A DNA stretch of 64,000 nucleotides from Phymorhynchus buccinoides (GCA_017654935.2 CM065711.1:25888058-25952057); one strand, 5' to 3'; positions 1 to 11,104 are shown, counted from the first letter of the stretch. The notes: generated by a model from the sequence alone, not told the origin. Translations and numbers: made by a program.

Positions 1-184
1 TGGAATACTAACCCTAACCCTAGCCCTAACCCTAACCCTAGCCCTAACCCTAACCCTACCCCCCACCGTATAAGACGGAAAAACGCAACGAACCACAACT
101 GTGACAAATCGCGGTGTACTGCAGTACATAGTGGGGGGTAGGGTTAGGTTTAGGGGTAGGGTTAGGGTTAGGGTTAGTATTCCA
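1..184. mobile_element. Palindromic MITE-like element with telomere-type arms
   Basis: The left edge reads TGGAATACTAACCCTAACCC and continues as CCCTAA/CCCTAG units to about position 60. The mirror image (TTAGGG units ending in TTAGTATTCCA) closes the element at 184, with about 65 bp of unique DNA between the arms. The inverted layout marks a small inverted-repeat element whose arms are made of telomere-like hexamers, not a chromosome end. The left flank is outside the window, so a target duplication cannot be checked. Confidence 0.7.
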
Positions 185-496
185 AAAAGGTAATTAGCTA
201 AAAATGTTCCTAAAATACAGCTTTATGTATGGTAAGAAAGGCAAAAACGGAAAAATACAATTAACCGAGAACATAACATAGAAAAGTAATCAAGGCAATA
301 TTAAGGCATGTTGTAAACAGGTCTACATCTTAATTGGGAACAGAAATACTGATACTGGTCCAGGTATCTTGTCAGGATGAGCAGCCAAAGCATTATCAGT
401 TTACTTCTGTTTTGGATGAGATGTAGTTGTTTAGGCTTTAGACAACAACGGGACAATTGAACAAAATAATGACGAAAACACGTAACAGACCAACGG
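185..496. other. Non-coding, nothing recognised
   Basis: AT-rich unique sequence between two inverted-repeat elements. No supported reading frame or structured element was seen. Confidence 0.5.
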
Positions 497-714
497 TAGG
501 GGAAGACGGGGTAAAAAGCGCATGGGCGGGTAAGAAGCCCACCCCAATTATCTCATGAAATAAAGAAAATTTCAGTCAAATTTGCCCATGAGACGAATGC
601 TAGACATTAACGCTCGTCTCATGGGCAAAATGAGACTGAAATTTGCTTCATTTCATGAGATAATTGGGGTGGGCTTCTTACCCGCCCATGCGCTTTTTAC
701 CCCGTCTTCCCCTA
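497..714. mobile_element. Palindromic MITE (family A) with TA target duplication
   Basis: Positions 499-712 fold on themselves. The left arm begins GGGGAAGACGGGGTAAAAAG and the right arm is its near-perfect complement ending at 712, with a short loop around 590-620. TA flanks both sides (497-498 and 713-714), as expected for Tc1/mariner-type mobilisation. Half of a second copy lies at 59293-59377. There is no coding capacity, so movement would need a transposase supplied elsewhere. Confidence 0.85.
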
Positions 715-989
715 ACAGCAATTGACATTAACTTTACACACATGTAACATTTAAACAAAGACGAGTAAGGGAGAATGAGATCAATAAAATCAACCAAACA
801 ATTAATTGAGCCCAGTCAAGTTATTACGTTTCATTCTCTTCTTTTCTTTTCTCTTTTATTCCTTTATAATCCAACGAGCCACACATGAATCCAATGAACA
901 CGACAATTCACACCAGAATAATCCATTCTTTTTGAAACCTCATACTCTCACCTCTAATCCACGTAGTCCTTGATGATATTACCCTGCAG
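715..989. other. Non-coding, nothing recognised
   Basis: AT-rich sequence with pyrimidine stretches. No gene or repeat could be supported. Confidence 0.5.
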
Positions 990-1092
990 TATGTGTGTGT
1001 GTGTGTGTGTGCGTGCGTGCGTGCGTGGGGGGGGGGGGGGGGGGGGGGGAGGGGGGCGGAGGGGGGGGGGGGGGAGGGCGGGGGCGAGAGAG
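990..1092. repeat. TG microsatellite followed by G-runs
   Basis: A (TG)n/(CGTG)n tract runs directly into several long G-runs broken by single A or C bases. The plus strand could form G-quadruplexes. The 79-residue frame through it is a poly-Gly artefact. Confidence 0.9.
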
Positions 1093-1206
1093 ATTAATAT
1101 ATGTATTTTGTATGAACAGTCTCACTTATTTTTAATGTTTATATTCATTGATACTTATCTTCATGTTGATTATTCTTGGCTTGGTGTTTATCTGTATGTT
1201 AGCGTT

Positions 1207-1300
1207 TAGGCCTTTGTTCAGCGCTTTGAGCACCCTGCAAAGGGAGTTAAGCGCTCTATAAATAACCAGTATTATTATTATTATTATTATTATTATTCAA
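1207..1300 (+). mobile_element. LINE/SINE 3' tail with ATT microsatellite
   Basis: The sequence has GCGCTTTGAGCACC, then AAGCGCTCTATAAATA, and ends in (ATT)n. This arrangement is the conserved 3' tail shared by many animal LINEs and SINEs, recognised by the partner LINE reverse transcriptase. A related tail on the opposite strand ends the LINE fragment at 17339-17780. Confidence 0.6.
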
Positions 1301-2659
1301 GAATCAGTTACGTCGAAGTAAACGAAATGTCAACAACCCAAGCTCACAAAACACACGTCAGTCGTTCACTTCTCAGTCTCTACCTGTTTCTTCAAGTTAA
1401 AAATACAAACAATCAAAAACAAGCGCGAAATCGCAATAGTTTGTGGCACGCTGTCTATTTTTACCACTCCAATCATGAGTTACCTCCCCTGGCTTTTCAA
1501 TAATTTTAATCTGTAAACCAGAATGTTATCTCTGCACCATTTCGTAACTTTTCATATCTTTTGGAAAACATTTAAAACTATGTATCCTACTTATAGTCAT
1601 CGAAAGAAGCACCGCATACTCGTCGTGTCTGTTGTAGTGTCTGTATTACGTATGTTTATTATTTTGTACGCTTTTAAAATACATCATTTTAAAGAGCGGC
1701 CAGAAGTGTAGCCTCGATTTGAAGTGCGACTAAGTCATTACTACTTGTGGCGGTGCCATAGCCGATGAGGTTTAACTGAGGCGTGGTCACCGCTACAGCT
1801 ATCTGTATTAATTATAAAAAAATTGGGACTTTACTGGTTTCGTACTGCCTCCGGGCATTGCCTCCAGTATTGTTCCAACCATATTTGTATTTACAAATGT
1901 CCCATATGTGTCTGATTCAGACCAAGAGGACGTAAAACTCCATTTTCTCTCATTTGAAGTGCGACAATTTTGTCAAAATGTGCGACAATTTTGGACCGAC
2001 AGACCGACCGACAAAGTGAGTTATAGGTTTGTGGCTTGAGCCACAAACAAAAAGCTTTAAGAAAATAACAGCAACCAACTTTGAACTCGGAAAGGGGCCC
2101 CCCCAAAAAAAATGCTATTTACAAGTTTTAACCTAAGCGTTGGAACAGGTTTAATGATAAAGATGTACGGGTTAGGCTTACAATTTTTAGAAATAGGCTG
2201 ATGGAAAAGGATAGATAAAATTATGTCTAGTAGTCTTATAGAGTATTATTTGGATGTTCTTGTTTAATTTATGTCATGAAAATTTACATAAATTAGACTA
2301 AACTGATGTACATTTACAGACCCTGGATTCTAGCTTCTTTACTATTGTTACTATAACGAGTTAGCCTAGTCTTTTATTTTTTATGAAATAACTTTGAGTT
2401 TATATTCAATAGGCCTATGTTTTTCTTTCGTTCTTTTCTATTCTTCTTATGTTGGATGTTATGAAATGTGATAGAGTACTATTTATCGTTGGTTTTAGTA
2501 ACGATAGTGTTGATACAACTGGATCAAGGGAGCCTTATTTGTTTTTACTTGACCAGCTATATTACTCTACTATTTCTACCTTGGCTAGGCTGTAGACTTC
2601 TTATTCTAGGTCTGTACTCCGACTTAAAAAATTAGATCTAGTTCAGATTTTAGCTCCCC
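1301..2659. other. Non-coding with a dispersed-repeat fragment
   Basis: No supported gene. Around 1950-2050 the phrase GTGCGACAATTTTG occurs twice and is followed by GACCGACAGACCGACCGACA. This is the style of the 3' part of a degraded invertebrate repeat. The rest is AT-rich unique sequence. Confidence 0.45.
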
Positions 2660-2887
2660 GAAAGTGCGGACCGACCGCTCTTATATACAATTGGGCGGCA
2701 TCACCCGACCAATCAGATCGCTCGACTATGTAACCCTACGTCACTGTTGAATCGACATGGAGGATTGAGTTCTGAACATCTAATTTGTGTGAAGAAAAAG
2801 GAAAATTTGTGATTTAATTGACTGACAGAATATGTACACTACATACAGATAATCTACAGTATCTTCTTAAACGGGGAGTACAATTAT
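2660..2887 (+). promoter_or_regulatory. Candidate promoter and 5' UTR
   Basis: Upstream of the putative exon at 2888 are CTTATATAC (TATA-like), GGGCGGC (GC box) and GACCAATCAG (CCAAT box) in the order expected of an RNA polymerase II promoter. A CRE-like TACGTCA follows, then an AT-rich leader. The region is markedly more GC-rich than its surroundings. This rests on motif reading only. Confidence 0.35.
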
Positions 2888-2989
2888 ATGGTTATGGAAA
2901 CGGTTGCGTGTGATGCAGTGTTGTGTTATAATAGCGAAAGTGTTGGCCTCCTGTGCAAACAATGTGGAGTACCCCTTTTGGAACTCGAG
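2888..2989 (+). CDS. Possible first coding exon of an unknown protein
   Basis: An ATG at 2888, with a second in-frame ATG at 2894, opens 34 codons that end in ...LELE directly before GTAAGC, a near-consensus 5' splice site, at phase 0. The peptide has four cysteines (C8, C13, C22, C25), the last two as LCKQCG, which would suit the start of a zinc-binding or signalling protein. The product is not recognised. Support is the promoter-like block upstream and the good donor. No second exon was found downstream, where only repeats are visible, so the gene would need a long intron or the exon may be spurious. Confidence 0.35.
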
Positions 2990-3459
2990 GTAAGCAAACA
3001 CATAACACATAATACATAATTGCATTAAAGAATTTGTCATATACAATGTTAGTTATAAACAAGAAAGTGACATGGCATATTAATAATGTTATTATAGCCA
3101 TGAGAAATCTGTTCAGACCGTTGCAAAAATCAACAATTGCACAGGTCTGTTACTCGAGCAAGCCTAATATCAGGACAACAGGAATTCCTTAACACTTGGG
3201 CATATCTATAGCTCAAAAATATGATATCAGTTCTTCTCAAAGGAACAATAAGGCAATAATAATAAATAAAACGGTATCATATTAGACAATCAACACGAAT
3301 TCAACAATAACCAACCAATAACTCTACACAACAGCTAGATCTATCGAGACCAGGCCTGCAGCATGGCAAGGTTATAAAAACCTAAAAAAATGTACATTTC
3401 CGAGCAAGAGCGACCAAATAAACTCACACGAGAGTAAATTAGAGATATGCTACTTTGTC
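2990..3459. other. Non-coding (putative intron)
   Basis: AT-rich sequence following the candidate exon, with no further supported feature. Confidence 0.4.
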
Positions 3460-4790
3460 TCGATAATAAGTCTGTTCGCTAGTGCTCGCCAGAAAAACTA
3501 GATAGACAACAAAATATGTAAACATTGTCATCTTCTGAATGACGCGAAGCACCATTTAGCCATAAATAGTAGGACTTTTAAAAGAACAAGTATAACACTT
3601 CTAAATAAAACACAATAACATTGTAATAAAAAACAAGAGCGGATCCTGGACTAGTATGTAATAACAATAACCATGTAAAAAAAATAATAGATGAGTAACG
3701 ACAGCTCTTAGAAAAATGACAATTTGTAGTTAGTTACCGACATCAATTGCGCTGATTTTAACGCGGAGGGTTAGACAATTAAAGTTTATTACAAACAAGG
3801 TTCCGAACAGTAGCGAGCAGAAAAACTTACATGACGAGTAAAGTAGAAATGTTGGACTTTTTTAATATGTAAACAAATCCATTCGCAACCGTGTGGAAAC
3901 TATAATTACAACGATTACAAAAATATGAATTTTATCAATAGCTTAAAATGGCGGGCAACAGAATTCAACATGGGGGGTAGGGTCACATAAACATGTATGA
4001 AAAATTAAATAAACAACATAGAGCATTGAAACTTAAATGTAATTAAAGTAGAGATGTTATGCTATTATCCTATGATAATGTTACTAAGCTATGATATAAA
4101 AAAAAAATGAAACGACAACGCTAAACGGAATGAGAACTTAGCGATTTGTTGAGAACGTCATCACTCCGATTTTTACGCTTAGGGTTACATAAATAAAGTT
4201 AAATTAAAACATAGTTCCGAACAATAGCGAGCAGAAAAACTTATACGATAATAAAGTAGAGATGTTGTACTCTTTGAATATGTAAACAAACCCGTTCGCG
4301 ATTGCTCGGAAACTATAATTAATATTGTTCGAAAAATATTGATTTTGTGACTAGTAAAAAAAAGACGTAGGACGGAACTCAACATGGGGGTAGGGTCACA
4401 AGAGCATTTATAAAAAATTAATAAAACAACTTAGAACAATGAAATTTAAATGTAGATGAAGTAGAGATAATGTGCTACAATTCTGTGATAATGTTATTAT
4501 GTTTTGATAAATAATTACATAAACGACAACACTAAAAATAATGAAAACTTAGCGATTTGCTGCGAGTGTCATCGCTTCGATTTTTACGCTTAGGGTCATA
4601 TAAATAAAGTTAAATTAAAACATGGTTCCGAACAATAGCGAGCAAAAAATCTTATACGAGAATAAAGTAGAGATGTTGTACTCTTTGAATATGTAAACAA
4701 ACCCGTTCGCGATTGCTCGGAAACTATAATTAATATTATTACAAAAACAACAATTGTGATGTTAAACTAGATCTAAAACGTCTAGTCTTA
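3460..4790. repeat. Tandem repeat of about 412 bp, three copies
   Basis: TTCCGAAC followed by TAGCGAGCA and an AT-rich block recurs at 3801, 4215 and 4625, a spacing of 414 and 410 bp. The linking blocks, including GGGTAGGGTCACA at 3976 and 4387, recur in register. The first copy is the most diverged, so the duplication is old. No coding frame is conserved between copies. Confidence 0.8.
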
Positions 4791-4971
4791 CGTTTTACTT
4801 TCTATGTGACGGCATTAGCCTAGCTACGACAATGAGACAGAAAAATCGATGCAGGCCGAACTTTATTGAACTGAGAAGGAAATAAACTATGCGCTTACAA
4901 TAACGATGATTATAAAAAACTTGTAGTGTTGAAGCCTTATTTAGGAAAAATAAAAAAATAATGGGGGGTAG

Positions 4972-4982
4972 AAGAGAGAGAG

Positions 4983-5038
<56 letters not shown>

Positions 5039-5062
5039 TGTGTGTGTGTGCGTGTGTGTGCC
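4972..5062. repeat. GA/TG microsatellite
   Basis: About 70 bp of (GA)n followed by (TG)n. Open frames across it in several phases are low-complexity artefacts. Confidence 0.95.
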
Positions 5063-5228
5063 AAAAAAAATATATATAGGTGGTGCATGTAAAAGATAGA
5101 ATATGATAGAATAAAGTAAGCACACATGCTTACAATATGCACTCAAAAGAAAATAAACATGCGGATGAGCAATAATATCATAATAATTATACTATCAATG
5201 ACAGACAAGGAAAGAAGTGAAGTTGATG

Positions 5229-5267
5229 GAAGAGAGGGAGAGAGAGAAAAAGAGAGAGAGTGAGAGT

Positions 5268-5305
<38 letters not shown>

Positions 5306-5325
5306 CAGAGAGAGAGAGACAGAGT
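5229..5325. repeat. Imperfect GA microsatellite
   Basis: A (GA)n tract with interspersed GTGA and GGGA units. No coding content. Confidence 0.95.
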
Positions 5326-5539
5326 TGATTGTAATCCAGTCATTGAGACTGCCATATACAAAGTTGTGTCTGCATAGCACAAACCATACTCGAGCTTTGA
5401 ATGCATCAACAGAAAAAAACAAGTAAACATATTGGACCCTGGGGAAAAAAATAATAAAATAATAAAAAATGTGGATTAATCCCTTTTTCCATTCCTTGAT
5501 GACTGCAGACACATGGATTCAAGCAAAAATTAAAAAAAC

Positions 5540-5745
5540 TTTAAAATATCTTGAAATGCCTATGCATGAATTTTGCTCCAAAGTGGGGGATGGGCGTTTA
5601 CAAGGTACATACCCCTATGCACGAATGTTGTTGCAAAGTGTGTGTATGTGTAAGGGGGGTTACAAGGTACATAACCCTATGCACAAAAAATGCTCAAAAG
5701 TGGGGAGGGGAGGGGGGCGTTTATAAGAACATGGGCTTATACAAG
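5540..5745. repeat. Imperfect tandem repeat of about 80 bp
   Basis: Segments with CCTATGCA(C/T), a G-rich run and TTACAAGGTACATA recur two to three times. The last copy is the most diverged (TTATACAAGG). It may be a degraded minisatellite. Confidence 0.6.
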
Positions 5746-5934
5746 GTTCTTTACAGTAATCCTCTGCAGGATTCCTACTGATTGTACCAATTATGCATAC
5801 TAGTGAAAGGAGAGGCGCCAGTATAATAATTAATATACTTGTTAGGCCATGTAAGCGGACATTCCGTGCAAGAAAAAGAACAACAATCATTTTTTTAAAA
5901 AGAAAAAAATCCTTATTTTTGTTATTCTCCGTAA

Positions 5935-6090
5935 GGCATCGTACACAGTTCATGCGGAAACCCCACGCGCAATCCGTAAATAAGCAAAAGAAAGTAGGGC
6001 AAACATTTTACGGATTAGGCCGTGTACACACACAAGCGGAGAAACCCGTGCGCAATCCATAAATAAGTGAAACAAAGAAGGGAAAAGATT
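5935..6090. repeat. Imperfect 83-bp tandem duplication
   Basis: CGCAATCC(G/A)TAAATAAG occurs at 5968 and 6051 with matching flanks (GTACACA upstream, AAAG.AGGG downstream). This is a two-copy duplication just outside the transposon that starts at 6155. Confidence 0.7.
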
Positions 6091-6154
6091 TGCTCACGTG
6101 TCCGAATTTCCCCTACATGCGTAAACGTTTATCCTTCTTTCTTCCACTTACTTA

Positions 6155-6395
6155 TAGTCCAATTGTCACTGTTCTTTGTTATATATTGAAGGTTGCGCAG
6201 GTTGGTTTTGTATTGTTTTATGGTAATTTCTAACTAAGCATGGTCTTCTGGCAAAAATCAGTTTGGTTGCCAGAAAAAATATTTTGGGGAACTCTGGGAA
6301 ATCGCACTGATTCAAGATGGCCGCCGGTTAAATGGAGAAGTACACAACTTTTTATTCATTTAACCTAAAATGGTGTGTGATACATGTTTTTCACA
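6155..6395 (+). repeat. Left terminal inverted repeat of the Academ-like element
   Basis: Read inward, it shares with the complement of 11105-11325 the blocks TAGTC.AATTG, AGTTGGTTTTG-like, TTGGTTGCCAGAAAAAAT, TGGGGAACTC and AA(G/A)ATGGCCGC in the same order. The outer part is more diverged than the central block. Confidence 0.75.
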
Positions 6396-6461
6396 TGAAT
6401 TTAATATGAGGACTGCGAATTTAATGTCCGTTTCATGATTTTTGGTCAAAAAGAAGGTTAA

Positions 6462-8366
6462 TTCGATGACAAAAGTATCGACAACGTTGTGAGACAAATC
6501 ATAAAGGAGGCACGTTCAGTCAAGTACAACAGCGCCAACTGCGACCTGTCTGAGTTCACACAGGCCAACACAATCAAAGCAACCAGTCCAACTTTACTGA
6601 AGCTAGTTTCAGAGCTTGTCTCTTCTGGTGTTGTAAGCAAGAAATCTATGAGCCTGAGTCAATCAATCCAGAGTCACATTACAAATACCAGAAATCAAAC
6701 AACGTTGGGACTGGCCATCAAACTTCTACACCGGCATGGAAGCTCAGAACTTCTCAAGCTCCTTCATGACCATGGCTACACAGCCACATATGATGAAGTC
6801 CTCAGATTCCGAAAATTGGCAGCCTGTTATCTTGGCGACAATGCACAATTCCTACATCGATTTATGGGATTGTATAAAACTGTCGGAGTCATCTTTGCTT
6901 GGTTTGATAATCTTGATCTCCAAGTTTTCACATCTAACGGTCGACGCTCAACCCATGTGGTCTCCCATGAATTCCAACAGCCTCATCCTGCAGGGATACT
7001 GGAGTATGGACGTGCTCAGCCAGGTAAAAGCACGCTGATCATTCCCAGACTCTCCAAACAAGCGGCTCGATCTTGTACCGGCAACAGTTCATCTGGCAGT
7101 CTCCCCTTGCAGCACTATTCTGGGCCAACCAAGGTGAATCCTCCGCATGTTGAAACCACTTCTGGCATTTCCTTCTTGGAGGTAACATCCCGACATGAGA
7201 GTCTAGCTGCTGCCCAGAAGAAGGACACGAAGTGGTTGAACACGCTAACAACAGAGAAGAATGCAATAGAATGGGGTGGCTTCAACACTCACGAGGCGCA
7301 CAACAACCTGGCACAGAAGAAACCAGCAAGTACGTACATGTTTGGACCTCTGATTGACGCTAAAGCTTTGCATCCTGACACAATCTTGACTTCACTGGAG
7401 TACTTCAAGAAGTCGTTGACTGATATGGGGATGTCTTACATTCACATCTCTGTTGATATGCAGCTGTACTTGGTTGCCAGTCAAATCAAGTGGAATGATG
7501 CGGATCGCTTCAAGGATGTCATTCTCAGGTCTGGAATCATGCACACGCTGATGTCCTTCGGTGGCTGCATAGGCAAACTCATGGGTGGATCAGGCATTGA
7601 GCCTCTGATCACCTCAGCGTTTGGAGGATTAGCAGGAATCATGAGTGGCAAATGTTTTGTTCGGTCCATGCGAGCATTTCAAATGGTTTCCACGACTCTT
7701 CTGAACTTCTTCCTGTCTACAGACCCAAAGACATTCCAAGACGTGGATGAATACCTTGAGAAGTGTCGGCAGCACCCTACTGGTAGACACTGGGTGGACA
7801 ATCTCATCAAACCGACACTGTTGGCTCATCAGCTACTGCGAAGCGAGAGAGAGGGAAATTTTCTCCTGCAGCAGCTCACCCTTGAGCGAATGCTGCCATA
7901 CTTCTTTGTGGCTGGACACTTTTACTGTGCACGCTACATCACCCAGCACATTCTCGAGATGCGTCATTTGCCACCAGACGCCAAAGAGGAGCTGATGTCA
8001 GGAGCATTCGTGTGTCATCACCAGGAGGGGAGCTGGAACAGCGTGAGCTCTGACCAGTTTGGGGAGCAAATAGCCATTAGAATTGGCAAGGGTGGCCTCA
8101 AAGGAATGACCCTTTCTCCTGAGATGGTTGCTGAATGGATTGAGTCCTTCCCCATTACGGCCTACATCTCAGACACAATGGACCACATTTACCCCGATTC
8201 CTCAGAAGACATCAAGGACCAAGCCATTGAAAGCAAAGAACTGCATCACAAGGAGGAGGGTAACAAGAGAAGAGAATTGGATGCAGACGACCGCCGCCAA
8301 ATCTCAGATGAATCATTCAAAATGTCTCACCCACTGGGCAACTCAATCAACACATCTCTACCCTGA
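6462..8366 (+). pseudogene. Transposase-like N-terminal and central region of Academ-like protein
   Basis: The frame is open from 6462, after a stop at 6459, to TGA at 8364-8366, about 635 codons. A GTG at 6489 is no better a start than upstream codons, so the true start is unknown. Distinct motifs from about residue 325 on are SVDMQLYLVASQIKW, GGCIGKLMGGSG, REGNFLLQQ, MLPYFFVAGHFYCARY, EGSWNSVSSDQFGEQ and a late HKEEG..RR segment. The aspartates and glutamates in SVDMQ and SDQFGEQ are candidates for an RNase H-type catalytic set, which is inference only. Past the TGA the same frame continues with FHKAISSPLKTM... into the next segment. Proteins of this shape occur in multiple copies in cnidarian, mollusc and fish genomes, as I recall them. 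Confidence 0.75.
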
Positions 8367-8457
8367 TTCCATAAGGCAATCTCCAGTCCCTTAAAGACGA
8401 TGGAGCATATGAAGAAAGGGATCAAAGTAGGAGATAAAATGATCTTTGATCTTGAAA

Positions 8458-9409
8458 CCATCTTCCTTGGGTTCATTCATTTATACTTGGATAATCAACC
8501 CCATACGAGTTGATATATGTGTATATGGGGGGGTGTACCTATTTTAGTATGTGAATGTTTCTCTAGAAGTTTGATAAGTTTTTTGTTTTGTTTTTGCCCC
8601 GTTTTGTTTGAGGTGTTCACTTGTATGCCATACAACATGGCATGCATATCCATAGTAAGGTTTTTACAACAATGACTATGTGCGTGTGCGTGTGTGTGCG
8701 TGCCTGCGTGTGCGTGTGAGTGTATGTGCATGTAAATGCAAGTTGTGCCTAGCTGCGCCTGTGTGTGTGTACATGTGAGTGTGTGTTTGTATGTATTCAT
8801 CCCATGTTCTATTACGTTTTGACCCTCGGTTGTTCATGTCAAAAATATGCCATGCAACATTGTTTCTGTAATTCTGAGAATATGTTACTCTGTCTCCCTT
8901 TCTGCTTCTCTCTCTCTCTCTCCCCCCCCCCGTTCTGTCTCTCTATGTGTGTGCTTGTATGCATGTGTGTACATGTACGCGTGTGTGTGTGTGTGTGTTT
9001 TTGTTTGTTTGTTGTTTTGTTGTTGTTGTAGTGATTGATGCTCACTTCTTGGTAACGGTTTAATATATAGTTTTTGAATGCAGAGTCAACACCTATTCAG
9101 TGTCTTAGTTTTGTCATTTTATTGCCCTACAAATTAGTAGGTTCTCGTGTTTTTCGTGTTTTTTGTGATTAACTTGTACTCAGTATTTTTTTATTTTTTT
9201 TAAAAGAGGTTAATTCTACTCAATCATATTTCTCATTTTCCTTCTTCTTCCATCGCTTCCTGCTTGCTGTCACTTTTGTTGTGTTCCCCTTTTTTGTGTC
9301 CTTACATTGAAAACGGACTTATAGTCTGAAACGTCTGTGGTTTTTTTCTTCTTTCTATTAAAGGACCTTTTTCCTACCCGAAAGCTTGATTTGTTGTTCC
9401 CATCTTCCT
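8458..9409 (+). mobile_element. 932-bp retroposed insertion with 10-bp target duplication
   Basis: CCATCTTCCT occurs at 8458-8467 and again at 9400-9409. Removing 8468-9399 restores the transposon frame exactly, as ...FDLETIFLRLL.... The insert holds TG microsatellites (8670-8800 and 8945-9000). Its last 370 bp (about 9029-9399) are nearly identical to 14229-14597, another insertion with its own 11-bp duplication. Variable-length duplications and different 5' ends indicate target-primed retroposition with 5' truncation. A small hairpin followed by GAAACGTC near 9320-9345 faintly resembles a hammerhead core. The family is not identified; it could be a LINE or Penelope-like 3' end. Confidence 0.8.
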
Positions 9410-10379
9410 CAGACTTCTGACAATTGGACAGCAATGGCAGCTGGAGCTATTGCCTATTTTCCAGTTTGAACTTTGTGCGGTGCCACCCTCAATGATTGAC
9501 GAGTTTGGATGTTTGAGAAAAGGCGACAAAGCCCCATTGGCAAAAAAGCTGTTTGTGAAAGCAGTACAGCCAGCACCACCTGAGGCCACAATAGTAGATA
9601 TGAGCCAGCTTCTGTACCACATCACTTGGCCTGCCAAAGGCACTGCCTCAGCACTTGTTGGGTCCATCAAAGAAAAGTTGTCTCATGTTCCTGGCAAGAA
9701 AATCTTGGTCTTTGACAAATACCACGCAGTGTCCCCCAAGGACCACGAGCGCATGCGGCGGGCAGGTCTTGGCTCCATGACGTATGACCTCACAATCAAC
9801 ACTCCTTTGCCTTGTCGAGACGCAATAATGAAGAACAAACACAACAAGTTGCAATTGTCAAGAATGTTGAGCACCTTCGATTTCGGAGAAGACGCCATTC
9901 TTGAGAGTGAAAGTCATGGAATGTTCAACCATGAGGAAGCTGACATTACAATGATCTCTCATCTCCTCATGACTGTTGACTCTGGGGCAGAAACCATTCG
10001 TATACTCTCAGACGACACTTACGTGTTTGTGTTGTTGATCTACTGGGTGTACCATCGGAACATTCGATCCACAGTGCAAATGCAGCGATGGAATGGAGAA
10101 GTGTGGGATATCAACAGCACTTGTGATCAACTTGGCCCTTTATGCCTCCAGATCCTGGGTATGCACTACCTGACTGGTTCAGACACGACCTCATACATGT
10201 ACGGCAAGGGGAAAGTGAAGGTTCTCAAGACCTTGAAAAATGGAAACTTCCATGGACTGTTTTCAGTCTTAGGCGAGGTGGACGCTACCCATGAAGATCT
10301 CATGAAAGTTGGACATGCATTCTTCCTCGCACTCTATGGACAAAAGCCTGGAACCACGATGGCTGAGGCGAGGTACTAA
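9408..10379 (+). pseudogene. XPG/FEN-like nuclease region of Academ-like protein
   Basis: The frame runs from the insertion junction (LRLLTIGQQWQ...) to an in-frame TAA at 10377-10379. Numbering from the TTG at 9450, I see the ordered acidic motifs of the PIN/FEN fold: IVDMSQLLY (D50), ILVFDKYHAVSPKDHERMRR (D89), HEEAD (E162, E163, D165), SDDTYVFVLL (D188, D189) and LTGSDTTS (D245). These match the N- and I-regions of XPG/FEN nucleases: an early Asp, VFDG...RR, EAEA, DxD and GSDY. The usual DTD in related proteins, as I recall them, is DTY here (Y191), so a likely metal ligand is lost. In the ancestral protein this follows the transposase-like region and precedes the Cys-rich tail. Confidence 0.75.
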
Positions 10380-10837
10380 CTGTATGCAAAGAAACTGGGC
10401 AAGCTACCCAAGCTGATGATGCTACCACTAACTGAGCCAAATCTCTTCCTACACATCATGCGCACCCATCTGCAAACCATGCTTGCTAAATCGGCGGACC
10501 AACTGGCTCCCCCATTGCTGGACATCACAGAGTATGGCTGGGTAATCAAAGAAGGGATCCCGGTGCCAGCAATCTCTGATCAGCCACCAGCACCACGAGC
10601 TCTCATGGATGTTGTACGGTGAGCTGTAAGGCAGAAGGAAAGGCCTGCAGCACTAAAGGCTGCAGTTGTCACCATGACAAGATGCCCTGCACTGGCTACT
10701 GTGCTTGCAGTTCCAGTGACGTCTGTCTGAATCCATTCAAGATGACAGAAGAAGAGGAAGAGGAGTGCGAAGAAAGATTCAAGGAGGAAAATATGAAGGA
10801 AAGAGACGACGATGATGAATGGGATGAATGGGAGTAA
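10380..10837 (+). pseudogene. C-terminal segment with CXC-like Cys cluster
   Basis: After the TAA at 10377 the same frame continues as LYAKKLGKLPKL... to TGA at 10620-10622. The next segment (10619-10837) is read one frame over: SCKAEGKACSTKGCSC, PCTGYCAC, DVCLNPF, then an acidic tail of Glu and Asp ending at 10837. Inserting one base near 10621 would join the two, so I infer a 1-nt deletion. The Cys spacing resembles tesmin/TSO1-type CXC motifs, which bind DNA and zinc. It probably contributes to terminal-repeat or DNA recognition. Confidence 0.65.
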
Positions 10838-11104
10838 ACCTGTGAAAAGTGGATTCTTGAACGTTGATCATTCATACAGACAGACGATGGAAAAATGCTA
10901 AAAAGCAAAATGTGAACATGTTTAATAATCACATAGGCCTCTACATTCAATTCTTGTATGTGAACAGAGTAGAAGAGTATCTTGACATTTTTCCTTCTTT
11001 TTTTCATGGTTGAAATGACCATTAATAGACATTTGAACCCAAATTTGACTTCAAATCACAAAAAGGACAGTACAGTTCGATTCCCCACGCCAAAGTTATG
11101 TAGA

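Noticed and set aside
1..180. Chromosome telomere
   Set aside because: The hexamers form two inverted arms around a unique centre with defined outer ends, and ordinary sequence follows.
4795..5512. Ser/Leu-rich small proteins
   Set aside because: They are translations of GA/CT microsatellites.
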